DNA from: Saccharum officinarum
Taxonomy: Eukaryota > Streptophyta > Magnoliopsida > Poales > Poaceae
Length of the DNA: 64,000 nt
Assembly (NCBI GenBank): GCA_020631735.1
Contig: CM036225.1
Coordinates: forward strand, 65,212,662-65,276,661
Direction of reading: 5' to 3'
In this document: positions 22,201-31,625 of the stretch, piece after piece
How positions within the stretch are numbered: the first letter of the stretch is position 1
Layout of the letters: every line of letters begins with the position of its first letter
The notes under the pieces: generated by a model
Database searches by the model: none
Seen by the model: the letters and a program-made list of their open reading frames with translations, nothing else
Told to the model about the DNA's origin: nothing
Program-made: the position numbers and the translations under genes

Positions 22201-22573
22201 CGTGATGCTAAGGATGATGGCAAACTTGTGATTTTCAAATGGTATCAAGCTACTAATTGGTATCAAGCTACAAAGGTTTATTCTATACACCTTAGCATCA
22301 CTTAGTAGTGCTAACCCTCCCACAAATTTCATATTTATGCATATGTGCAAGCTTGAAACCAAACCATTTGAGCACATATGTAGGGGGAGCTATCACTACC
22401 AAGTCAGATTTTATGGTGCTTATCCAAATCTTGACATAGAGCTTAAAAGTTGGATAAGTAACATTAAATCCAAAACAAGTTAGCAATTTACACTTTGTGT
22501 GAAGTGCTAGCTTGAAAAAGCTTAATTTCCATATCTTTGTAGAGTTGTCATCAATTACCAAAAAGGGGGAGAT
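19210..22573 (+). other. Noncoding 3' spacer of gag-only Sirevirus, with PPT series
   Basis: 3.36 kb where pol would be expected. It is AT-rich with no long ORF. It aligns along its length with 61940-64000 of the second copy, apart from a roughly 330-bp stretch (about 19770-20100) missing there. It contains five exact AGGGGGAG octamers (21607-21614, 21801-21808, 21946-21953, 22382-22389, 22564-22571), the last being the PPT beside the LTR. It also contains five TGGTATC motifs (21487, 21628, 21653, 22240, 22258). Confidence 0.85.
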
Positions 22574-25015
22574 TGAAAGGTCCTTGTTTGGTTTTGGTAA
22601 TTGAGTGACAACTTAGGTGGACTAATATGTGGTTATGTGAGATACACAGGAGATTAGTCCACATATGATGGTGTCATGAAGGAGCTCATTGCATATGAGA
22701 CATGACATGGAGTCATGTGATCAAGGTGGAGAAGATCAAGATGAGGCTTGGCTTGATGGACCGGTTGCTAGTGTGAAGGGCAAGTTAGAGGCTTTGAAGT
22801 GAGGGACCGCGTGTGACGGTGAAGCTTGAGCATGACTTGGCGCCGATGGACCGAGGCAACGGTGAAGAGCAAGTGAGGTCAAGATCGATGAACCAATACG
22901 GTCACGTGATGATATGAAGTGGATCATATCATTTGGTGATTGGTTGGTGCATGTGTTGCATCAACAACGGAGAAGATGGAATGGAATGCGCAAGGCAAAG
23001 GTATAACCTAGGGCATTTCCATTTCACCGGTCATAGGTGTGTAGAGAAGTTTATGACCGGGTTTAGGATAGATGGCCGTACTATTAAGAGGGGCAAACTT
23101 GTTTGCATATCGGTCATCTAGTGCCACTCGAGTGATATAACACTGCATCGTTGCTAGGATCGAGTGGCGTGGCAAGTTGAGTGGTTAACGCCTCGAAAAA
23201 TGATTGTGAAAATGCTAACACACGTGCACAAAGTGGTGATCACTTGTTGGTGTTGGCACATTTGCGAAGGCGGTGGAGTTTAAGTGGTAGAGAGGGGTTT
23301 GGGTTCCTCTCTCCCTCCCGCCGAGCTTGCGAGGCGGGATTCGGCGCTTTTTGGAGAAGTGAAACGCCTATTTTTTATTGCGCCGGAAGTCGGAAAAGAA
23401 ACGGAGGCGAACGGAGGTCACAGTGGTGACCGGACGCTGCACCGGACGCGGTCACGGTGTGACCGGACGCGTCCGGTCAGTGTCCAGTATCTGCGCGTTT
23501 TTCAGTTGTTTGATCGGACGCGAGGCGCGTCCGGTCACAGGCGACCGGACGCGTCCGGTCGTCCAGGGAGCTTACTGGACTCCGACCGGACGCGGGCACT
23601 GTGGCGTCCGGTCAGTCGGACCAGCGCGTCCGGTCGGTGGTTCGCAGTTAGCCGTTGTTCGATCGGCGCGTCCGGTCCTTCACGGGACCAGCGCGTCCGG
23701 TCGTTCTCGGCGCGTCCGGTCGTTTTGAGAAGCGCGTCCGGTCATTATTTTGACCGTTGGGGTCAGTGACCGTTGGAGGATCTAACGGTCGCATTTGAAA
23801 TTCGAGGGACACGTGGACGTCGCAGGGGCGACCGGACGCGGCTGAGCGCGTCCGGTCAGTTACGACCGGCGCGTCCGGTCGTCCCGAGTTTTGCCCAGTG
23901 AAGGGGTAACGGCTCTATTTGACCGTGGGGTTATAAATAGATGCCTTGGCCGGCTGTGGCCGTTAGTTGAGCACACTATAGTCTTTGTGACTTGTGTGGT
24001 AGTGCTTGGGAGCCCTCTAACTCACTCATGCTTGATAGTGTTCATCGGATCGAGTGAGAGAGCGATTCTAGTGCGTTGCTTTGAGAGATTGCATCGTGTG
24101 GCACTAGGTGATCGTGTTGCAAGCCGGTGGTGCTTGTTACTCTTGGAGGTTGCCACCTCCTAGACGGCTTGGTGGCTTGTGGCTCCGTCGAAGCTCGCAA
24201 GAAGATTGTGCGAGGCTCCGGAGAAGCTTTGTGAGGGGGATTGTGCTCACCCCGCGGGGATCGCGAAGAGCAACTCTAGTTGATCGTGTCATTGAGCTAC
24301 CACACTTTATGGTAGGTTCTTGCGGTGCCTTTTGACAGGCTCGGTGTGTGACCGATTAGCCGCCGAACCACGAAGTGTTGGTCGACACAACGGGGACGTA
24401 GCTTGGTGGCAACCAAGTGAACCTCGGGAGAAAAATCACCGTGTCAACATTGTTCTTCATCTTCTCGGTGGTTTGCCTTCGTGTAACACAAGCTTGTATT
24501 TACTTTCATATATACTTGTGCTTGTGTAGTTGCTCTCGTAACTAGTTTGCTTGTGTAGCTTGCTAGTTGTCTTCTTGCTTGTGTAGCTAGAAGCTTCCCC
24601 TTGCGTGACTAATTTGGTTTGCGTAACCTTGTTAGTCACATTGCTTAGTTTGTGTAGCTAAGTGATTTGCGCTCTCTAATTTGGCATTAGTTGCCTTGTT
24701 ATTGAGCATTGCTAGTGAGCTTAGGAGCTTTGTGCTTTTGCTTCACTAGTTGTGTAGGAGCTCCTTCTTGCTTGCAAAGTACTAGTGCATAGGTTTGTGT
24801 GACCTAGCTCTAGAATTAAATAGGAGAGCTCTTGCTAAGGAAAGCACCTTAGTCGCTTAATTAGGATCCTTGTGAGGTGCTTGTGAACTTAGTTAGAGGG
24901 GTATAGTCTTGGCTAGACCGATAAGTTTAATTCCGCATTTGTTTTGGTTAGCCAACACGTTTAAGTTTTAAAAAGGACTATTCACCCCCCTCTAGTCCGC
25001 CATCTCGACCCTTCA
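22574..25015 (+). repeat. 3' LTR of gag-only Sirevirus copy 1 (2,442 bp)
   Basis: An uninterrupted copy and the best reference for this LTR. It has TG...CA ends, follows the PPT AAAAGGGGGAGAT and is followed by the TSD CCGGT. The palindrome array spans about 23430-23900, the ACGT element is at 23808-23821 and the TATA box is at 23932-23939. The T-rich tail ends in CTATTCACCCCCCTCTAG. Confidence 0.95.
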
Positions 25016-25451
25016 CCGGTATGCCCACCTCCGGACGTGGATCACCCGTCAGCGGCCCTTCCCCACTTTCCTGGAGGTCCGTGACGATCTCGTCATGGAG
25101 GAGCTCACACAGGGCATCCAGCCGGGGTCTGCTGTTTCTCCGGGATCCTCGACGGCTCTGGCCGCTACTCCACCGTGTCCTCCTACTCCACCACGGCCGT
25201 CTGCTCCGCCACCGTCGTCACTTATGGGCCCTCCTCCCTCCGGGCCGAGCGGAGGTGGGGGTCGTGGCTCTCGTCGTCGACGTGGAGGGGGCCGCGGGGG
25301 TGGCCGGGGTGGCCACCCACAGGCTCCGGCACCGGCCGGACCACACGGGGGGGCACCATGGCCTTCGTTCCAGAACCCGTGGTCCGGCCGCATCTTATGT
25401 GGCCCTACCACTCCCCCGGAGCCGACACTCGCCCACCAGTGGCCATGCTGA
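25016..25451 (+). pseudogene. gag: Copia gag, 3' part
   Basis: Resumes the gag reading frame cut at 3581; the first five bases are the duplicated target. It encodes the end of the capsid region (RQRPFPTFLEVRDDLVMEEL) and then a Pro-rich segment with an Arg/Gly-rich tract (GGGRGSRRRRGGGRGGGRGG) likely to bind RNA. The frame is closed at 25451, while pol is open in another frame from about 25397, so a small indel separates gag from pol. A CCHC knuckle is not visible. Confidence 0.8.
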
Positions 25452-28400
25452 CCGGAGCTCCTCCCGATGGTCCTACACCCGGCGCCATCCCTGCTACGTC
25501 GTGGGTTCCACCCTTCGGGACTACACCGGGGGTCACCGGCTGGGATCAGGCGGCCCTGGCTCGCTCGTTCAGCACCATGGGCCTGACACCTCCGGTCGGA
25601 CCCGAGTGGATCGCTGATTCGGGGGCCACCTACCACACTACTCCTGACCCCGGTATACTTTCGTCGATTCACTCTCCCTCTCCCTATCTTCCTTCGTCCA
25701 TTATGGTCGCAAATGGTTCTTGTATTCCAGTCTCATCTGTGGGTACCACCGGTGCTCATGGCTCCTTTCGTCTTCCTGATGTTCTTGTTGCTCCTTCTAT
25801 GGTTCATAATCTTCTTTCTATTCGACGTTTTACAGCTGACAATTCTTGTTCTGTGAAATTTGACTCCTCTGGTCTTACTGTAAAGGATTTGGCTTCCCGG
25901 CGTCCTCTGCTCCGATGTGACAGCACCGGGCCCCTTTACACCCTTCGCTTCCCGGCGGCTCCTTCGTCTTCTTCGCCGCCCGTTTTGTCAGCTGCCTTCG
26001 TCGCTTCTACTTCCTCTACTACCTGGCACCGGCGCCTCGGCCATCCTGGACGTGATGCCCGGATACAGCTCTGTCGTAGCTCCGGTCTTCCATGTACTCG
26101 AGCTCATGATGAGCAACTGTGTCATGCGTGCCAATTGGGCCGACATGTTCGTCTTCCTTTTTCTAGTTCTACTTCCCACGCGGCCCGTATTTTTGATCTT
26201 ATACATTGCGACCTATGGACATCTCCTATTCTGAGTATTTCTGGTTATAAGTACTATCTTGTGGTTGTTGATGATTTTTCGCACTATTCGTGGACTTTTT
26301 CTCTCCGTGCGAAGTCTGATACGTTTACCACGCTCCTCCACTTCTTTACTTGGGTGTCCACACAGTTCGGCCTCACCATCAAGGCCGTCCAGTGTGACAA
26401 TGGTCGCGAGTTTGATAACTCCACCTCCCGCGCTTTCTTTCTCTCTCACGGTGTTCAGCTCCGCATGTCTTGTCCATACACCTCTTTGCAGAATGGCAAG
26501 GCTGAGCGGATGATTCGCACCACCAACGACACCGTGCGTACCCTTCTGTTTCAGGCCTCTCTTCCCGCTCGTTTCTGGGCTGAGGGCCTGCACACCTCCA
26601 CCTACCTTCTTAACCGCCTTCCTTCTGCAGCCTGCCCCGCTCCCACTCCTCACCATGCCCTCTTCGGTACCCCACCTCGGTACGATCACCTCCGCGTGTT
26701 TGGGTGTGCGTGTTACCCCAACACCGCTGCCACTTCTTCCCACGAGCTGGACCCGCGCTCCACGCTCTGTGTCTTCCTCGGGTACTCCCCGGATCACAAG
26801 GGGTACCGGTGCTTTGACCTTACCTCCCGACGGGTTCTCATCTCTCGCCATGTGGTGTTCGATGAGTCCGTTTTTCCCTTTTCCAGCACTACCATCCCTC
26901 TGGTACCTGACCCACCCTCCCTGTTTCCCACTGACCCGGTGGTCCAGCCACCTCTTTCGTGGTCTCCTGCAGGTACCGCTTCGCCGCGCGCCGGGCCGGC
27001 CCCCTGTCCCGGCTCCCCAACGGATCCGGGCCCGCCGTCCTCGGGCGTGGCCCCGTCCTCTCCGGTTGGTGCAGACCCGGGGCCTTCGTCCCACGCTTCT
27101 GCCCCGGGGGGGCGCGTCGGTCGCGGGTTCGCCGCGCCGGTACGGGTGTACCAGCGTAGGCCGCGACCGCCGCCGCTCGCGCTCCCTTCTCCACCGGGGA
27201 CACCGACACCACCGCCACAGTCCCCGCCGGCTCGTGGTGCCCCGCCGGTTTACCACCCGCCGCTGCTTCACCGACACCCGCGGCATGTTCACCCGATGGT
27301 GACACGACACGCGGCTGGCACACTGCCGCCTCGTGCCCTCGAGGCTTCGACCGGCGACGCGGTGGTCTCTCCGGTACCCTCTTCCGTCCGCGACGCCCTG
27401 TTGGACCCTCACTGGCGCCGCGCGATGGAAGAGGAGTACGCCGCGCTACTCGCCAACCAGACGTGGGAGTTGGTGCCCCGGCCGCCAGGCTCCAACGTCG
27501 TCACCGGCAAGTGGATTTGGACCCACAAGCGTCGGGCCGACGACTCTCTCGAGCGCTACAAGGCTCGATGGGTCCTCCGGGGTTTCACTCAGCGTCCTGG
27601 CGTCGACTACGATGAGACCTTCAGCCCGGTGGTCATGTCGGCGACCGTCCATACAGTGTTATCGCTGGCACTTGCTCGGTCTTGGCCCGTCCACCAGCTG
27701 GACGTCAAGAACGCCTTCCTCCACGGCCTTCTTACCGAGACCGTGTACTGTAGTCAGCCGGCGGGGTTCGTCGACACCACCCGTCCTGACATGGTCTGCC
27801 GGCTCAACAGGTCCCTCTACGGCCTCAAGCAGGCACCTCGGGCGTGGAACCACCGGTTCGCCGCTTTCTTGCTGACCCTGGGGTTCATGGAGGCCAAGTC
27901 TGATACGTCCCTGTTCGCCTACCACCATGGAGCCGACACTGCATACTTGCTGCTCTATGTTGATGACATTGTCCTCACCGCCTCCAGCGAGCCACTTCTC
28001 CGCCGGATCATCACCGCTCTCCAGCAGGAGTTCGCGATGAAGGATCTGGGTGAGCTCCACCACTTCCTCGGTGTCACTGTTGAGCACCGTACTACCGGGC
28101 TCCTCCTTCACCAGCGACAGTACACTCGGGACATCCTGGAGCGGGCTGGGATGACTGACTGCAACCCCTGCTCCACTCCGGTCGACACTCAGGGGAAGCT
28201 GTCTGAGGCTGATGGACCACCGGTGGCCGATCCCACTGCGTACAGGAGTCTCGCCGGGGCCCTTCAGTACCTCACCTTCACCCGGCCGGACATCACCTAT
28301 GCAGTTCAGCAGGTCTGCCTCCATATGCATGACCCCCGGGAGCCTCACCTCACGGCTCTCAAGCGCCTCCTCCGCTACCTCCAGGGCACGCTTGACTACG

Positions 28401-28876
28401 GCCTCCACCTCCACCGGGCCTCCTCCACCGACCTCGTCGTTTACACCGACGCTGACTGGGCCGGGTGCCCGGATACTCGCCGCTCCACCTCCGGCTACGC
28501 CGTCTTCCTGGGCGGCAACCTGGTGTCGTGGTCGTCCAAGCGCCAGACGGTGGTCTCCCGGTCCAGCGCCGAGGCGGAGTACCGCGCCGTTGCTAACGGC
28601 GTGGCGGAGGCCGCCTGGCTCAGGCAACTGCTTGCTGAGTTGCACACTCCGCCCTCCCGGAGCACACTGATCTACTGCGACAATGTCAGTGCGGTCTACC
28701 TCTCCACCAACCCCATCCAGCACCAGCGGACGAAGCATGTGGAGATCGATCTCCACTTTGTCCGTGATCGGGTGGCCATGGGCGAGGTACGGGTCCTTCA
28801 TGTTCCGACGACCTCCCAGTTCGCGGACATCTTCACCAAAGACCTCTCCACCAACCCCATCCAGCACCAGCTTTAA
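25397..28876 (+). pseudogene. pol: Copia Pol (protease to RNase H), C-terminally truncated
   Basis: Over 1,100 codons open with no stop. Protease: WIADSGATYHTT. Pre-integrase: WHRRLGHPGRD...CHACQLGRH. Integrase triad: IHCDLWTSP, QCDNGREF and NGKAERMIRT. RT: RYKARWVLRGFTQRPG, DVKNAFLHG and the catalytic YVDDIVLT. RNase H: DADWAGCPDTRRSTSG, SSAEAEYRAVA and IYCDNVSAVYL. A Pro/Ser-rich linker lies between integrase and RT. After FADIFTKDL the protein runs into a repeat of an upstream segment (STNPIQHQ) and stops, so the usual tail is lost. High GC at third positions separates it from the AT-rich Sirevirus genes. Confidence 0.88.
28698..28871 (+). repeat. 30-bp direct repeat at the broken end of Copia pol
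   Basis: The 30 bp at 28698-28727 (within the IYCDN region) recur exactly at 28842-28871, right where the element stops being Copia. This looks like filler DNA copied from nearby sequence during repair of a break that removed the 3' LTR. Confidence 0.85.
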
Positions 28877-29301
28877 TGCTCCTGAAAAGCCTAGATGCCA
28901 TCCCTGAAAAGCCTATTTGAATTAATGAAAAGCCTATTTGAAAACTCATCTGTAAAGGCTAGATTCCTTGATCAATCAATTCATCTGTAAAAGAGGATGT
29001 ATGATAGGATAGTGACATGATAAATCACTGAAAATGCTACATGCTATCAGTGTACTGCACGACTTGATATGTTGCAGAAAATTTTGACAGAGTTTTCCTT
29101 GTTTTTGATTCAATCCAAACATATGTCATCAACAATTATATATGACATTCACCTTAAACAATATATATGAGTATCCTCAAAGCGTGGGTGCCTGGAGTCC
29201 ATAAACTCCATAGTAGTTCATACAATACATAATAATAGGATATAACAGTCCATAATAATAGTCCATATAGTCCATATAGTCCACAAGTCAGCTACAGTCC
29301 C
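28877..29301. other. AT-rich tail between Copia end and MULE last exon
   Basis: No gene. Three copies of TGAAAAGCCTA occur within 28880-28940, and the phrase AGCGTGGGTGCCTG occurs near 29180 and again near 29340. Probably the 3' flank of the minus-strand PMD gene. Confidence 0.4.
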
Positions 29302-29622
29302 TCACTGTCTCCTAGACCTACCCTTGCCCTTGTGTCCAAGAGCGTGGGTGCCTGAAGTGTAAGGGTCAGGTGGTCGGCGTCGCCTGGTACCGACCTGCTG
29401 CGTAGACTGAGTCCAGGGAGCATCGTCTAGCTGAGACGGTCCAATCTCCTCATGCCCCTAGTCCTCGTCCTCGTGGTCATCGTCATCGTCCTCGTCGTCG
29501 TCCTCAGTGCAAATGCCTCGCGACCCTATAGGTGGGTGGCTAGACAAACCTACGCCACCTCTGGGTGCAAAAGGCACGTGCACGTCCTGCGTCGTGCCTG
29601 TCCTGCAACCACAGCGCGCAGC
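29302..29622 (-). pseudogene. Last coding segment of PMD gene, separated by LARD insertion
   Basis: Minus-strand continuation of the gene at 52904-55091. It encodes a Cys-rich RCGCRTGTTQDVHVP piece, an acidic run (EDDDEDDDDDHEDED) and a basic tail ending GKGRSRRQ at a TGA (29302-29304). A TAG at 29458-29460 breaks the frame after the acidic run. Its upstream edge is exactly the TSD GCAGC of the giant LTR element. The frame agrees across the insertion. I recognise the ending from grass MULE-associated PMD genes. Confidence 0.65.
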
Positions 29623-30779
29623 TGTAACACCCCAGGTGTTGATCACCAATTAAGTAGTGGGTTTAAGCTCAAACACGACAAATTAGTGGAGATGACGATG
29701 CCAAAGTCAAACCTATGGAAATGAACCCTAACCTAAACTTGGATATTGCACCCTTGCTTACATATAGGCTCAATTAAAAGATATATGCTTGGGTGTTGTT
29801 ATCAAAGTATCTTCACATGTCTCACATCAATAACTATCTATATTGATCCCTGGAAAAGTTTCATGAAGTTTAGAATCAAAAAGTCACATGAAATGTTAAG
29901 TTCCATTCCTATTGGAATTTGCCCCATTAAGTGAATGGAATTGTAGATCATCAGCCAAACCATGCAAACTTGCCCAAATGACTCTAGACTAACTCTACAA
30001 CAAAAGTCATGAAGGGTTCATGTTGAGCAAATGTCAAGAAAATGCCTCGATTGGCCTAAAACCCTAGTTTAGGCTTTATCGGGTTGCTACTTTGACCAAA
30101 GTGGAAGTCTAAGTTCTGTACCAGTAATGAGGTTTGACCTTAAACAAAAGTTGTAGTTCATCTTGTGTAGAACAAACTTTGTTTAATGGTCAAGAGCTAG
30201 TTTGGCCTCTAACCTAGTCAAATAGAGATCACAATATGGAATCAGCTGCTGTTTTCAGCACTTCGAAAAATATTCTAAGTCCTTGTTGTGACAGCAGCAA
30301 GTTGGTTACTTTGCGACATTTTTTTGTCCAAATTCATGTGGTAACTCAATTAGGCTCCTTAATAAGAGTTGGAGTACTGTTCTTGAGGAACACAATGAAT
30401 CAAGTGTCATTGCATTTGGAGTATATTTGGATCTCCAAAAGCAATTGCTAAAACAGCATGTTTGCAACTTTGTCGCTCAAATGACATTGAGATTGGCATG
30501 TCACGTTCTCCAAAAATTGTTAAGCAACTTGGTTTGACCCCTTAACAAAAGTTGGAGTTTATGTTATGGGGAAGAACATTCCAGAAGGTGACACTTGTTG
30601 GATTTCAAATTTGCCCATCAATTTTGGGATAGCTGCTGATCTTGTCGATGCGTTGACAGTGCTATATTGGCATTCGATTATCTACTAATCCGTGGCCCTA
30701 ATGACCTGAGTGTCTTAACAAGAGTTGGGGAGCATCAGCAGATGAGCAAACTTTGTAATTGGCCCGTGATCAGATTCGA

Positions 30780-31625
30780 CCCAGACATGGCCCAAAAATG
30801 CTTCCCACCATCACCACCTTGCTGCACGCCAGGTGTTCGACTGAATGTCACTGTGGCGACCATGCCGGGCAGCCACGCGTTCCCCCTTTGCCACATGCCC
30901 AGACCCCTCCTCACCTCGATTTGGAGCGCCTGAGCTGCTCTCTGACGATCCCCACTCCTCTTTGCTCGTCCTCGCTCGCTCCTCCTCGCTCTCCGCCGCA
31001 GCGACGCCGCGCGTGGCCGTGTCCGCCATGGACGACCGGCAAGCTCCGTGGCCGGACATCACCAAGCTCCCTACTGCAAAATCAAACCACCGCACCATCT
31101 TCCCCTCACCACGCCGCCCCTCCTGCGCCTCTTCCCCGGCTCCGACCGCCGCCGTAGCGCCATCGTCGCCGGAGCATGCCGTCAACTGGCCACCATTGCC
31201 GAGCCGAACAGAGTTCCGTGGCCGACCACCCCAAGCGCCCCACCGCAAAAATTGAACATTGCTGCACCTCCACCGCCACACGTCGACCCCGATACGCCGC
31301 TTTCCTCGGTCGAGAGCCGCCTGCGGCATGCTCCTACCGGGGCACCGACCACCGGAGCCGCCCGCCTCCGTGGCCAGGAGGCCACGGGCCACCTCACCCC
31401 GAGCCGCGACCATCTTTGGGTGAGCCTCGATGCGCTGGTGCTCGTGCCGTCCTCAACCGCTGCCGCCGGTGACCCTACCTCGCCGGAGCCGCGCGTCCAA
31501 CCTCCTCTGCCGACGGCGGGAGGTAGAAGAAAGCCTCCGGCTCCCTCTCTCTCTCTCAGTGCCTCTCTGTGTGATGACAGGCGGGCCCAACCGGGCAGCG
31601 GGTCCTGCAGGACAGTTTAAGTAGT
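30780..31625 (+). other. GC-rich island within the 5' LTR (no convincing gene)
   Basis: About 850 bp of GC- and CpG-rich sequence in an otherwise AT-rich LTR, repeated at 48670-49506 and, diverged and inverted, at about 43800-44800. Long frames are open on both strands (for example 190 aa on + from 31048 and 200 aa on - from 31413), as expected from base composition. A 4-bp CT indel between the two LTRs argues against coding. It ends in a CTCTCT run. It may be a promoter island or an old captured fragment. Confidence 0.5.

Larger units (their letters stand above)
3582..25015 (+). mobile_element. Gag-only Sirevirus-like LTR element (copy 1), complete
   Basis: TSD CCGGT flanks the element exactly (3577-3581 and 25016-25020). 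The ends are TGAAAGGTC and GACCCTTCA. The 3' LTR is 2,442 bp. The 5' LTR has the same length once the nested element and its TSD are removed. A PBS, an intact gag, a 3.36-kb noncoding spacer and a terminal polypurine tract follow in order, with no protease, integrase, RT or RNase H. The two LTRs differ at only two positions that I could find (near 3763 and near 3980 versus the 3' LTR), so insertion was recent. It must rely on enzymes supplied in trans. Confidence 0.9.
2067..28876 (+). mobile_element. Short-LTR Ty1/Copia retrotransposon, split and 3'-truncated
   Basis: A GC-rich Copia element has a 5' LTR (2067-2180), a PBS, gag, then protease-integrase-RT-RNase H. Its gag is cut at 3581 by a 21.4-kb nested element and resumes at 25016 after the duplicated target CCGGT. 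Pol runs to 28876, but the normal C-terminal tail, PPT and 3' LTR are absent. The end is replaced by a 30-bp copy of upstream pol sequence. A premature TAG in gag and a gag-pol frameshift also show it is dead. The base immediately 5' of the LTR reads TAAAT, but no matching right-hand TSD can exist because the 3' end is lost. Confidence 0.85.

Noticed and set aside
23284..23769. 161-aa open frame through the palindrome array of the gag-only LTR, with similar frames at 4292, 58279 and 58373
   Set aside because: It lies wholly inside LTRs, is caused by the GC-rich repeats, and the repeats give Arg/Pro/Ser-rich nonsense in several frames.
24457..24639. 60-aa minus-strand frame rich in Thr/Ser/Lys (also 16770-16952)
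   Set aside because: Produced by the repeated CTTGTGTAGCT phrases of the LTR tail; not a gene.
26213..28867. Long minus-strand frames of about 400 aa opposite Copia pol
   Set aside because: Antisense shadows of the GC-rich pol gene; no domain, and the sense frame carries all Copia motifs.
30811..31413. 200-aa minus-strand frame in the LTR GC island, also at 48702-49283
   Set aside because: Overlaps plus-strand frames of similar length, is rich in low-complexity residues, and a 4-bp indel nearby is not coding-like.
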